DNA of 64,000 bases from Brachypterus glaber. Lineage: Eukaryota > Arthropoda > Insecta > Coleoptera > Kateretidae. Shown one piece after another: positions 22,606-33,111 of this stretch; the first letter of the stretch is position 1; every line of letters starts with the position of its first letter. The stretch lies in contig OY294044.1 of the NCBI GenBank assembly GCA_958510825.1, positions 81,514,895-81,578,894 of the forward strand. The letters run 5' to 3'. The notes under the pieces were generated by a model. The model did not search any database. It was not told the DNA's origin and saw only the letters and a program-made list of their open reading frames with translations. Position numbers and translations under genes: made by a program.

Positions 22606-23129
22606 AGCCCACTTTACACGGAGCAATTTGTACGCAAGTTTGATGCTGTGCAAGTTTGCCTCCAGATATAACATGAGGACAATTGGACATTGATTTGCCT
22701 TTTTGACGGAGCAAGTTGTACGCAAGTTTGACGCTATATATTGCAAGTTTAACAGTGCTGCCAACCAGATAATTTTGACGTGTCTCTGCGTTTGTTGACA
22801 AAGACATAACCTAGCATGTGCTTTTTTAAGGAAGTTTTTTAGTTAGACAGACCAACCTATTATTAATAATAATTATTATTAACATGTGAAGTTGCTACTA
22901 TATTAGTAAAATGAAATCGATTTGGTAACTTTTTTTCCAGATTGGTACCACGAAAATAACCTTATAACTTGCGTGAAAATCGCAGAAAAATAGAACATTT
23001 TCTAAATAATTTGATGGCACGAAAATGGCCTCAATTTTGCCTGAAGGCATGCGCAGTGACTGAATCATTCTTGCAACAAACTTGCATAGCATCAAACTTG
23101 CGCACAAATTGCTCCGTGTAAAGTGGCTT
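22606..23129. mobile_element. MITE with ACTTTACACGGAGCAA ends and probable TAA duplication
   Basis: The ends carry ACTTTACACGGAGCAATTTG in inverted orientation, followed by GCAAGTTTGATGCT subterminal motifs that recur internally at about 22706-22745. TAA flanks both sides (22603-22605, 23130-23132), as in PIF/Harbinger targets, though the terminal bases differ slightly between ends. Minus-strand open frames inside are incidental. Confidence 0.7.
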
Positions 23130-23132
23130 TAA

Positions 23133-23816
23133 GCAATTTTTACGAATACTATAGGAGCCCTAATTTGGCCATTTGCAATTTAAACGATTTGTGCTGCCAT
23201 TTAACGGGGAGAAGCTCTACCGTTACCATATTACAGGACGTATTTAGTTTGACTTTGGGCTTCACATAAATGTAAGTTTCTCTTTATCTCTGCAGATAGT
23301 ATCTTAGATACACTACTATCCAAAATTAGGAAACCATCCGAAATTAGGCGTCTTTCCTATAATACTCATCTGTTTTGAAACTGCCATGAGTACTTAGAAT
23401 AACTAAGTGATAAAAATTGTAAATCTGTTGATTATCCTTGCTTTGTTAATTTACAATCAATATTTATTGAGTTATTATTTATCTTCTTTGTAAAAATTAT
23501 GATTTATTACTTTCCCCTATCATAACAAAACATAATTTTAAAATTTACTACTTTGAATGCAAATTCAAAAACAAAGATTTGGACCTCATAATTTTTTATT
23601 ATCTACAAATTTTCATTTAGGTGTAACTAGAAAATTCTGAAAATGTGAGAGTGATCAGACTTTTCCAATGGTCTTAATAAGGCCCCTGAAACTTGTAAAC
23701 TTACCCATAATTCGTAAAAAATCGATAAAAATTGTCTGTAATTTTTGTATAAGTGAAATATTTAAAGGCCTTGAAATCTTGTTTTTTCCTTTTAAACATA
23801 CAAAATTATATGCCAA
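23133..23816. other. Non-coding stretch, nothing recognised
   Basis: The open frame that starts at 23668 runs into the inverted repeat at 23817 and shows no domain. Confidence 0.4.
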
Positions 23817-24234
23817 ATTTCAAAATGATCAAAAGATTATAACCCGTGCCGAAAATCTGTCAAAGTTGCCCCTAACCCTAAAATTTACGAATTTATACCA
23901 TAAATGTGAGTCATACGGTAAAAAAACATTTTAAAAATGTATTCTAATAATTATTTATAATATTATAATGATTTTACTAAAACAAAACGAGCTAAGCGCC
24001 AAATATGGGCTCCTTAAAGTGGCTTATTTAGGAGCTCTTATTTGGTGCTTAGCTCGTTTTGTTTTGGTAAAATCATTTCAATATTATGAATAAATATTAG
24101 AATAAAAAAAATTCAGTCCTATCTGATACATTTTTATAATATTTGTTTACCGTTTGACGTAAATGTTAGTGTTAGGGGCAACTTTGGAGGATTTTCGGCA
24201 TGGGTTAGAATCTTTTGATCATTTTGAAAAGGTT
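23817..24234. repeat. Foldback element of about 420 bp
   Basis: Arms of about 195 bp pair around a centre near 24025. Matching pieces include CAAAATGATCAAAAGATTAT against 24211-24224, AGTTGCCCCTAACCCTAA against its complement at 24168-24186, and AAACAAAACGAGCTAAGCGC against 24045-24064. The inner 90 bp is nearly a perfect palindrome. Confidence 0.75.
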
Positions 24235-24403
24235 GCCGTGCGACAAATGAAGTTTCTTTTCTTTTCTAGTTAAAGACGACAGTATATAGATATAATCATG
24301 CTAAGAAAACAAATTACTTTAAAAAAAAAATCATATTTTGTTTTAAGGCAATTTTTAATATTTTGAGTCGTAAAAGTCCAAATAAATATAAAGTCGTAAA
24401 TAA

Positions 24404-24437
<34 letters not shown>

Positions 24438-24442
<5 letters not shown>

Positions 24443-25119
24443 CGGTCCAACAGTCACCCCCCCCCCCCTCTTAACTTTTGAACCAGTTGAGATATCGACT
24501 TCAAATTTGGAACTTCTAAATAAGACAACTTAAACTATCTTATTTAATACTTTCTGCTCTTAAAATGTGGGCAGGGGTGCATAGGGGCACATTTTTTTAA
24601 ACGGAAAGGGGGGTCGTGTAATACATCATTTTAAAGCTTATAAAATTCTCCATTTAACTCCATATTTTTAAATTAAAAAAAAATATATTTGGTTTAAAAT
24701 GGGGTTGAAAATGGGTATTAATGTCAAAATTCCTCTAAAAAAAACAAATAATTTGTTAAAAATACCTAATTTCATCATAAAAAAAATGTTAATTATACTT
24801 TTAAACTAATTTTAGTTGACATAAATAAAAATTTATAAAAAAAAAACTTAAAAAATCGAATGTTCTAGCACAAAAAATTGAAAAATCAAAACCTTAAAAA
24901 TCATTTTTAAAAAAATTAAAAATGTTAGCTTAAATAGAGAATTTTATAAGCTTTAAAAAAATGTCCCCCCATGCCCCCTGCCAACATTTTAAGAGCTGAA
25001 AATATCAAATATATGCTAAAAGATAGTTTAAGTTGTCTTATTTAAAAGTTCTAAATTTGAAGTCGATATCTCAACTCGTTCAAAAGTTAAAAGGGGGGGG
25101 GTGACTTTTGGACGGCACT

Positions 25120-25120
<1 letters not shown>
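24438..25120. mobile_element. Tc1/mariner-type foldback (family R2), copy 3
   Basis: Begins CAGAGCGGTCCAACAGTCAC after a TA run and ends with the complement of CAGTGCCGTCCAAAAGTCAC before a TA run. Inverted arms carry C/G runs as in the copy at 17202. Internal blocks match that copy. There is no open frame. Confidence 0.83.
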
Positions 25121-25183
<63 letters not shown>

Positions 25184-25298
25184 TTTGTCTTGCGACAAAC
25201 TTGCATATCTTTTAAGTTGCATAATTTAAGACTGTCAAGGTTGATATCTCAACTCGTTCAAAAGTTAAAAGGGGGGGGGGTGACTTTTGGACGGCACT

Positions 25299-25353
<55 letters not shown>

Positions 25354-25412
25354 GTCTTGCGACAAACTTGCATATCTTTTAAGTTGCATAATTTAAGACT
25401 GTCAAGGTTGAT
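25068..25412. repeat. Tandem duplication of about 170 bp spanning the R2 end, TA array and flank
   Basis: The segment TATCTCAACTCGTTCAAAAG..TTTGGACGGCACTG, a TA array, and TTTTGTCTTGCGACAAACTT..GACTGTCAAGGTTGA occurs twice head to tail (about 25068-25241 and 25242-25412). The join lies at a shared GATATCTC-like sequence. Open frames reading Tyr-Ile repeats here are products of the TA arrays at 25123-25180 and 25301-25345. Confidence 0.8.
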
Positions 25413-26406
25413 TAAACTAATTGTTAACACTAAACTAATTTAAGAATTTAACTAATAAAATTAAATGTGTGGAATATTCTGACATATTTTTATGGTCAAA
25501 TTCTTAGTTTAGTATTAATGACTAGGTAAACCATCCATCAGTCTTATACTGACTTAGACTGCCTTCACTGTTGCACTGTTCATGTGCTATATTTTAAAAT
25601 TTATTACTATATTACGAATATAAAATATTTCACTGCAATTAGTTATCATAATTTTTTAACCTACTCTTGAATTAAATATATTACCTCATTAATAAGATAA
25701 ATAGATTTATAACGATTTTGATTTAGTGACAATCTACTACTTTGAATAACCTTCAAAGTTAATTAATTATACAAAACTATACCTGAACCTTTGTAAGATA
25801 AAACTTAAAACACAGAGTCAATTATAATTTATAAATTAAAAAATAATTTTTAATATTTCTTTTATTAAAAAAAAAGTAATTATTATTTATAATACTGTTG
25901 TAGTATTGTCAAAAATTGCAAAAATAAAATAGTTGAATTTTAAGATTTTGATTTAAATTCACAATTTGTAAATAAAATCCTATACTTTGCACAGAGAACG
26001 ATTTTTAAAACTAGGGGGGGTTTTAATGGAAGAAATTAAAATGTAAAATAGGTACTAATTTTTACATAAACAAATTATTTAATGTCTGACTAATTAATTC
26101 CTAAAATATCAGCTTTAAATAATTAATGAAAACTCAGTGGCGTAGTTGAGTTATTTTAAAACTTTATTTACTGATTTTTTGATGATTAACTTACATTAAA
26201 AAAAAATAATATTAAAGAATGGCATGTATCTTATTAAATGGTTATCGTTTTGTACACATATCAGTAATTAATTTTTTATAATGGTATATGGCTGCCATCA
26301 ATATTACAATGCTAGTTAAAAGAGTTAAAAGTGATTTTTTGTAAAGCCGGGAAATATCGACTTCACCAGATTTCACCTATGGGAGTATATTTCTAATAAA
26401 GATTAA
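25413..26406. other. AT-rich stretch, nothing recognised
   Basis: No open frame or repeat partner found. Confidence 0.5.
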
Positions 26407-26409
26407 CTA

Positions 26410-26721
26410 CACCGGCACACAAAAAAAAAAAAATTGTCTGTACACCGGGCGCCACCTATCTACGGGCATGTTTTTCGACTCGCTGAATACGAATTTCAAG
26501 TCAGTTTAGGCCGTCCACCCTTCAATTTCGAGTAAAAATTTTTTTTTCTTGCCAAAACATCGAATTTTCGCTATTTTTTGGGTTTTTTTTGCAATTTACT
26601 CGAAATTGAAGGCTGGACGGCCTAAACTGACTTGAAATTCGTATTCAGCGGGTCGAAAAACATGCCCGTAGATAGGTGGTGCCCGGTGTACAGACAATTT
26701 TTTTTTTTTTGTGTGCCGGTG
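26410..26721. mobile_element. Palindromic MITE with CACCGGCACAC ends (family R5), short copy
   Basis: The two halves are near-perfect reverse complements, for example CGCTGAATACGAATTTCAAG against 26631-26650. Ends read CACCGGCACACAAAAAAAA. CTA flanks both sides (26407-26409, 26722-26724), a 3-bp duplication. The same ends bound the 863-bp element at 51390-52252. Confidence 0.88.
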
Positions 26722-26724
26722 CTA

Positions 26725-28486
26725 TCGAAGGCTAATATAAACGAAAAAAAAGTTGCAAATTTTTGCAAATGGATTCCCCGCAACTTTTAAAAAAATGCGT
26801 GTAATGGTATATTTTTACTACTTATTTGTAAAATATATGTATAATAAATTCAATTAAAATAAAAAATACGTGATATAGTTTGTATTTTTTATTAAATTGG
26901 TAGTATATTAAACAAATCGATGTCCTAGGATAGAATCTTAGGTCTTGGGAATTTAGTCAATTGTTTTATATTATCCGCTTTTCTACAAAAAAAATCAGCG
27001 GCACGCAGGCAAAATTTTTTTAGAAATGATTTTAAAATTGCTTTTTTTCACATTTTTTGTCCTTTAAATTAAATTTACTGACCCCTTAGTAAATTAGTAA
27101 ATTTTCAAAAGTTAACTTCTCTATATAAATTATAATTTTATCTTTATTAATTTAGTTTTACTTGACCCTGATGAACGGCACTGCATTAAAATTATTTTTT
27201 TTTTACTTTATTTTTTTTTAAACCTTATATTAAGTTTCAAACTTGGTTATGATATGCTGAAGTATTATTTAAATCTGCTTCTGCGGCGCCACTGTACTAA
27301 AAAATATATCACCATTTCCTAAAAAATCATCATACTATAAAACTTAACCTTATTTAACAATGGTAAGTTGAACAATAATTTAAATCTCCTTAGTTTTGAA
27401 AATCTGTCCTCTGTGCTTTGGTGGGACTTCCTTACAGTCTTAACTGATGATTCCCTTTCCACTTTAGTACGCAATATTAGAAGGTCTCAGGGGTTTTGAT
27501 CAACTGTTAAAAACTCCATGGAAAAAAAAACAGGGAATTGAAAAAACTGACCTACATAATAAATTATTACTAAACAAGTATTCTATCTACTTGACTGGGT
27601 TTATATTTATTACAAATAAGGGTGGGAAAATCGGGTCAAAAAGTAAAAAAAAATAAAACTGTTTCGTTAAAAAGATTTTTTCTTAAAAATAAAGTTTTTT
27701 TGATAATTTTATCAATTTTATCAAGAATGAATTTCTTTGAAGATTTTTTTTCTTTTAAAAAACTTTGTGTTAACTATGCGAATCCCAAAAGTTAAGACAA
27801 AGTTTTGTATTCCTTTTTAACCGACTTACAAAAAGGAGGAGGTTATGAATTCTACGGGTGACTTTGTTTTTTTTTATGTTTGTTCCCGCATAACTTTGGA
27901 ACGAATGAACGAAATTTAATGAAACTTTTTGCAACTTAAAGAGGGCATTCATAAGGTGGTCCCGTTTTAATTTGACGCTCGGATAATGCCGGGTAAGCCG
28001 GATAATTAAGATAAATCTAATCATTTCAACGCAATTTTACTTAAAAATGGCTTAATTTGGTTCAACTACCAACCAAATTTTTAGAGAAATATCGGATAAC
28101 TTGGATAAGCCGGATAACTTGATTAAGGGGTCACTCAAATATTACGGCACACTGAAAATCTTTTAAATGCCGCTAAACTTAATTTTCTGGACCTGTAATA
28201 TTAAAATATCAAGAGAAAATGATAAATTTTGTGATTTTACCATAAGGCGTTATTTGATTATTACTTAACGCTTAAAGTTTAACAAGATTTTCTTTAGTAT
28301 TTCGTTTAAAATAAGGTTAGTTTGACTCTTGGGCGCTGAAATAAAAATATTACTTTTATTTTTTAGTAATTTTTCTTTAATGACGTCAAAACGCACTAAC
28401 AGTGAGTTGTGACCTCAGCAGCTTGCCGAGATGGAAGGACAATTATAATTTAGCTTAGATGACGTTACAAATCTACAAGTTCTGTG
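26725..28486. other. AT-rich stretch with a short dispersed motif
   Basis: AACCGACTTACAAAAAGGAG at 27821 followed by GAGGTTATGAATTC resembles a motif I recall from many insect repeats, but no full element is visible. Degenerate GCGGCRC.GCA phrases near 26998 and 27287 echo 12380-12960. No gene is supported. Confidence 0.35.
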
Positions 28487-28735
28487 TCTCTAAAAAGTAA
28501 AAGATAAAAACTTTTCGCAAAAAAAATGAACCGACTTCAATGTCTCTAAAAAGTAAAAAATAAAAAAAACTTAGGCGGTGCCAATTTCACAGCAAACAAT
28601 AACAAAATAATAAAAAATAATCATTAGTAATTAATTTAGGAAATGGTGAAATTGGCACCGACTTAGGTATTTCTTATTTTTTACTTTTTAGAGACATAGA
28701 AGTCGGTTCATTTTTTTTGCGAAAAGTTTTTTGGG
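28487..28735. repeat. Small foldback MITE
   Basis: AACTTTTCGCAAAAAAAATG at 28509 pairs with the complement near 28710-28729, and GGTGCCAATTTCAC at 28577 with GTGAAATTGGCACC at 28647. The TCTCTAAAAAGTAAAA segment is tandemly duplicated at the left (28487 and 28542). Confidence 0.75.
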
Positions 28736-28739
28736 ACAT

Positions 28740-29225
28740 ATTGATTTTAGAAACTTTTTTGTGTGTACTAAAATTAGGGAAAATTCTAAATTTTGATCAG
28801 AAACATCAGGGAATAAACTTAATTTGCAAAACCTGTGGTCATCCTGTATTGTAATAATTATTTACTATCAATAATAAAACGTCAAGCATTAATCATTTTT
28901 TATGTTAACTAATTATAAGCATTTACTTTTTTACATTTTATTGCAAAATTTGCAATATTTTATACTGATTGGTATTAATTGATTTTATTAATAATAATTA
29001 ATAATAACTATATTATTAATTAAAATCTTAAGTGCATAGATTTATACGATTGATTTATCTTAAGCTTATTGATATAAAAGCTAATAGTTACACCTTTCAA
29101 TGTATTAGTACATACACGAAGAAAAGGAAAATTAGGAATAATTTTCCTTTTTAGCATTTCAGTAATAACCACTGTCCCGTTAAAGCAAAATTCTTGTTCA
29201 ATTTAGCATAAAGTCTTAGTCATGT
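28740..29225. other. AT-rich flank, nothing recognised
   Basis: No repeat partner or open frame seen up to the target duplication at 29226. Confidence 0.5.
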
Positions 29226-29233
29226 ATATGCAT

Positions 29234-29733
29234 TAGAGTGGGTCGAAAAACAAAAAAGTTTTTGGATTAAGATCTAATAGCAAAAAAAAGTTGTAGCACA
29301 TAAAAAAACCATGTTTAAAAAAAAATTGGTCCAAATTCATTGAATAACTTAGGAGCGCAAAGAACACAAAGCTTTTATTTTTTTTTAATAACGTGCAACA
29401 TTAAGAACAGGATAACTTGAGAATGGTTTAAGATAAAGACTTAAAAATTGAAACACAGTTTTTTAAACTCAAAATTTAATTTTGATTTTTTTTTGAAAAA
29501 AATTGATGTCCCACAAGTTGGACAAAAGAGGCAAAATTTATTTTTTTGCAATAATGTTCTTAGTTTTAAAGTTATGTATACAAAATTATATATCAATAAA
29601 AAGATCTTGAAGAGACCTACAAAAACGTTTATATTAATTTTTTGTGTAAATATTACCGTTTTCGAGATATTTGAGAAAATAAATGAATAAACATAGGAAA
29701 AAAAATAAAATTTTATTTTATTGTTTACTTACC
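29234..29733 (+). repeat. Left terminal inverted repeat of the 3.9 kb transposon
   Basis: Pairs with the complement of 32606-33099 over about 495 bases, including CCGTTTTCGAGATATTT at 29649 and its counterpart near 32670. Open frames in either arm are not genes. Confidence 0.88.
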
Positions 29734-30082
29734 AAATTTTAATTAATAATAATAATTGAAAATAATTGACCGATAAATGGCGTAAGGGTTTGGACTTTTT
29801 ACTACATATTTACTTATATATAGATATTAGGGTTTATTAATTCTTAGAATTGCTAACACTCGAGTGCACCACTTATTTCGCAGAAAATTAAAAAAAAAAT
29901 TTTATTATCTATTTCTTAGAATTATTTAAAGTTGCTTCATTTTTGCAATTAACTAGTGAACATTGAGAGTTAAGACATTATAAAATTGTTTTTTGTTCTT
30001 ACAAGACCTGTCGGAAAGCATTCGTGTAAAATTTATCTATTAAATTAATATTAGTTTTTTAATTATTTTGAAAAGTTTTGTC

Positions 30083-30194
30083 ATGGGAAAAACTAGTAAA
30101 AGTGTGTGTCCTATTTTTGGTGTTTCCAAGGACTTAATTTCATACAGACTCCCGACTTACGAAGACGTAATAAGATGTTGGTTGGAAGAAAAAG
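30083..30194 (+). CDS. Transposase exon 1 (predicted)
   Basis: An ATG at 30083 opens a frame reading MGKTSKSVC and then YRLPTYEDVIRCWLEEK. The LPTYEDV segment is, as I recall it, a frequent start in related invertebrate proteins. The frame would stop in AT-rich sequence, but a GT donor (AAG|GTAAAA) at 30195 and an AG acceptor at 30245-30246 remove 52 bases in phase 1. The reading frame then continues into the next exon without a stop. RNA evidence is lacking, so splicing is inferred. Confidence 0.6.
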
Positions 30195-30246
30195 GTAAAA
30201 CGAAAATACATTTAAAAAAACAATAATTCTACAATACATAAAATAG

Positions 30247-30683
30247 TGGCGAAAAAAGTTTGTAAAGCTTATGAGAGAGCTAATGTTCCTCTAGTGTCAC
30301 AAGTAAGAGTTGAACAAATGGTGGAAGCTTATCATGGTAAATATAAAAGTATAATGAAAAGTTATAACAGAGATAAAAATAAGGCTTTTTGGATTGAAAA
30401 GGCAAAAAAATTTAAAGATACAGCGCAGAATAGTCTTTTTGACATTACAGCTTGTAAATGTGAAATGCTATTTAACTGTACATGTGATAAAAAAGAAAAT
30501 AAAATTTGTGCATGTCCAATTTCTATTAATTGTTATTGCGAAAAGAAAAATAAAATACCGAAATCCCAAAGAGGTTTTATTTATGATCAACGAAGCGATC
30601 GAAAACAAATTATAAGAAAAAAAGGTAAAATTAACACTAAAAAAGAAACAAAGCTAATGGAAAGGAAAGAAAAAAGCACATAA
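30247..30683 (+). CDS. Transposase N-terminal region with cysteine-rich module
   Basis: This frame encodes about 145 residues: a helical basic segment (VCKAYERANVPLVSQVRVEQ), then a dense cysteine array between residues 70 and 98 counted from 30246 (CKC, CTC, CAC, CYC pairs), then a conserved-looking FIYDQRSDRK stretch and a basic tail. Paired CxC motifs suggest metal binding, probably for DNA recognition. It ends at 30681-30683 because of a frame change inside an A-run at about 30669-30675; the following frame is open upstream of its first ATG through this same junction. One lost base would explain it. The 30394-30615 frame is a shadow. Confidence 0.7.
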
Positions 30684-30721
30684 AAATTAAAGTAGCATTA
30701 AAACAAAATACTGAAGAAAAT

Positions 30722-32266
30722 ATGAGCAGTTTATCTTCCCATTCTATGTCTTCACATTCTTCTGATGCAACTGTAAAGATGAGATTGCCTTCTACATCCC
30801 AAATGAGAACAAAATTAAATGTAACAGCTAGTACAAGCGACCGATTTGGTTTATCTGATCGCGCAACAGCTGCAATTGCCTCAAGTGTTCTTCAAGACTT
30901 AGGAATTATTTCTGAAAACAAAAAATCAAGTGTCATAGACAAAAACAAAATAAGAAGAGACAAAAGTCGTGTTAGAAATTCTTTACAAGAAGAAAAAGAA
31001 AATATAAGTATAACCAGTCTGTTTTTTGATGGAAGGAAGGATGTAACTTTGGTCAAGGAAAAAATAATTAGTAAGTGGTATATAACAAAGAAAAAGAAAG
31101 AACATATATCTTTAATTAATGAACCAGGGTCTCAGTACATCGGACATGTAACTCCCAAAACTGGAAATGCACTCGGGATAAAACAATCTATTGTAAAATA
31201 TATCAAGCAAAATAAGATTGATGTTAAAAATCTTAGTGTAATTGGTTGCGATGGAACCCCAACAAATACTGGTTGGAAAAGTGGTATTATTAGGCGGCTT
31301 GAAAAACATTTCGGCAAAGAATTTCAGTGGAGCATTTGTATGTTACATTTTAACGAGTTGCCATTAAGGCATTTGTTTGAATATCTTGATGGAAAAACAA
31401 GTGGACCAAGGTCTTATTTTGGATCAATTGGAAATCAAATCCAAAACTGTGAACAATTAGCCGTCGTAAAATTCAAAAAAATTAATACTGTTATTCCTGA
31501 AGTATCAATAGATGATCTTAGTAAAGATCAAAAATACCTTCTACAAATTTCCAAAGCAATTTACACTGGTTTTTGTTCAGAGGATTTGGCAATTCAAAAC
31601 CCAGGCCCGCTTTCCCATGCTAAATGGTTAACAAAAGCTAATAGAATTTTAAGACTGTACATTGCAATAGAAGAACCTGAAAAAGAGTTAGAACATCTTG
31701 TACATTTTATTATAAGATCTTATATGCCAATGTGGTTTCAAATTAAAACAAATCCTTCAATAAAAGACGGGTCAAAGCACATATTTAATTTAATTAAATC
31801 AACAAGATACATGACGGAGGATTTATTAAATGTAATTGATCCAGTTATTCAACGTAATGCTTTTTTTGCTCATCCAGAGAATTTGCTTTTATCAATGATA
31901 ACAGACGAAAGAGTAGAAAAAAGGGATATTGCATATAAGAAAATTTTAGAAGCAAGGCAAAAAGAATGCAAATCAGTGCGTATATTTATATGTCCTCAAT
32001 TAAATTTTAAAGCAACTGATTATACAGATTTAATTGACTTTACATCCCACTTTTGTTCAACTCCAATTTTAAATAGTGTATCTACAAAAGAAATTGAAAA
32101 TCTTTTGCTAACAAAGTCTATCCCAAAATGGGATTTTTTAAAAATTCCTTGTCACACACAGGCGGTAGAACGTTGTGTGAAATTGGTCACGACAGTATCC
32201 AAGCAAGTTTGTGGTTACCACGTTATTATCACGTTCTACCCTAAAAAAATTTTACACAAAATCTAA
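30722..32266 (+). CDS. RNase H-like transposase core, 514 residues, unassigned family
   Basis: After a Ser-rich and basic linker (1-95) the protein shows LFFDGRKDVTL (D103), VIGCDGTPTNTG (D177), CMLHFNELPLRHLF (C206, H209) and, near the end, CHTQAVERCVK (E483). The order D, D, C..H, E with a long helical insertion between C..H and E is the layout of RNase H-fold transposases such as hAT, though the motifs are not the standard hAT ones. SHAKWLTKANRIL and FFAHPENLLLSM are further blocks I recall from many unannotated invertebrate proteins. The extreme C-terminus after QVCGY looks abnormal and may be shifted or truncated by 10 to 40 residues. The ATG at 30722 is probably internal: the frame is open upstream and joins the cysteine-rich part through a one-base frame change. 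It should cut and join the ends at 29234 and 33099. Confidence 0.75.
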   Translation: MSSLSSHSMSSHSSDATVKMRLPSTSQMRTKLNVTASTSDRFGLSDRATAAIASSVLQDLGIISENKKSSVIDKNKIRRDKSRVRNSLQEEKENISITSLFFDGRKDVTLVKEKIISKWYITKKKKEHISLINEPGSQYIGHVTPKTGNALGIKQSIVKYIKQNKIDVKNLSVIGCDGTPTNTGWKSGIIRRLEKHFGKEFQWSICMLHFNELPLRHLFEYLDGKTSGPRSYFGSIGNQIQNCEQLAVVKFKKINTVIPEVSIDDLSKDQKYLLQISKAIYTGFCSEDLAIQNPGPLSHAKWLTKANRILRLYIAIEEPEKELEHLVHFIIRSYMPMWFQIKTNPSIKDGSKHIFNLIKSTRYMTEDLLNVIDPVIQRNAFFAHPENLLLSMITDERVEKRDIAYKKILEARQKECKSVRIFICPQLNFKATDYTDLIDFTSHFCSTPILNSVSTKEIENLLLTKSIPKWDFLKIPCHTQAVERCVKLVTTVSKQVCGYHVIITFYPKKILHKI

Positions 32267-32354
32267 ATTTTAAATTTTGTTTAGGAAATATATAAATTTG
32301 AAATATTTCATACAGTAAGCTATTTTTTTATATAAACAAAATTGTTATATAAAA

Positions 32355-32577
32355 GAGTTCAACGGCAGCCATATTTAAAAGTTTACAAAAGTTTTACAAG
32401 ATGAGACTGCTGGCAGGCGTACTCCGTGTACTAAGAAATCTATTATAATAAAATGTAGGTATATATTAAGCACTATTGAGGCGATTGAAAGAATTCTATA
32501 GTGCACGAAGTCTGCCTGCCAGTAGTGTCATCTCATAAAAATTTTTTTAGCTTTTATATATGACTGTTGTTGAACTC
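32355..32577. mobile_element. MITE nested inside the 3.9 kb transposon
   Basis: GAGTTCAACGGCAGCCATAT at 32355 and the complement of 32558-32577 form inverted ends, and GATGAGACTGCTGGCAGGC pairs with 32505-32525. Arms are about 90 bp. It lies 89 bases after the transposase stop and before the right terminal repeat. Confidence 0.75.
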
Positions 32578-32605
32578 GGAAGTTGTCTTTTTTTCTGTTA
32601 TATTT

Positions 32606-33099
32606 AAGTACGTAATCAATAAAGTAACATTTTATTTTTTTCCTATATTTATTTATTTATTTTATTAAATATCTCGAAAACGGTAACATTTACACAAAAA
32701 ATGAATATAAACGTTTTTGTAGGTCTTTAAAAGACCTTTTTATTGATATGCAACTTTATATACCTAACTTTAAAACTAAAAACGTAATTGCAAAAAAAAA
32801 TTGCCCCTTTTGTCCCACTTGTGGTACATCAATTTTTTTTTTTTTAAATCGATATCAAATTTTGAGTTTAAAAACCTATTTTTAAATTTTTAAGTCTTTA
32901 TCTTAAACCGTTTTCAAGTTAACGTGTTGAAAAGTTGCACGTTTTTTAAAAAAAGATTAAAGCTTTTTGTTCTTTGCGCTCCTAAGCTATTAAATGAATT
33001 TGCACCAATTTTTTTTAAACGTGTTTTTTTGATGTGTTACAAGTTTTTTTTGCTATTAGATCTTAATCCGAAAACTTTTTTGTTTTTCGACCCACTCTA
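32606..33099 (-). repeat. Right terminal inverted repeat of the 3.9 kb transposon
   Basis: Reverse complement of 29234-29733, ending CGACCCACTCTA at 33099, directly before the second ATATGCAT. Confidence 0.88.
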
Positions 33100-33111
33100 A
33101 TATGCATATAT

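Larger units (their letters stand above)
29234..33099 (+). mobile_element. DNA transposon with inverted repeats of about 500 bp, unassigned superfamily
   Basis: ATATGCAT stands at 29226-29233 and 33100-33107, an exact 8-bp target duplication around a 3866-bp unit. Ends read TAGAGTGGGTCGAAAAAC in inverted orientation. Inverted arms run from 29234 to about 29733 and from about 32606 to 33099 with modest divergence. Inside is one gene, broken by a frame change, that has the layout of an RNase H-like transposase. A 223-bp inverted-repeat insert sits between the gene and the right arm. I do not recognise a named superfamily; hAT is the nearest analogy, by the 8-bp duplication and the C..H and E spacing. 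Confidence 0.9.

Noticed and set aside
25028..25430. Open frames on both strands reading Tyr-Ile repeats
   Set aside because: They are translations of TA microsatellites next to a transposon end; no protein is supported.
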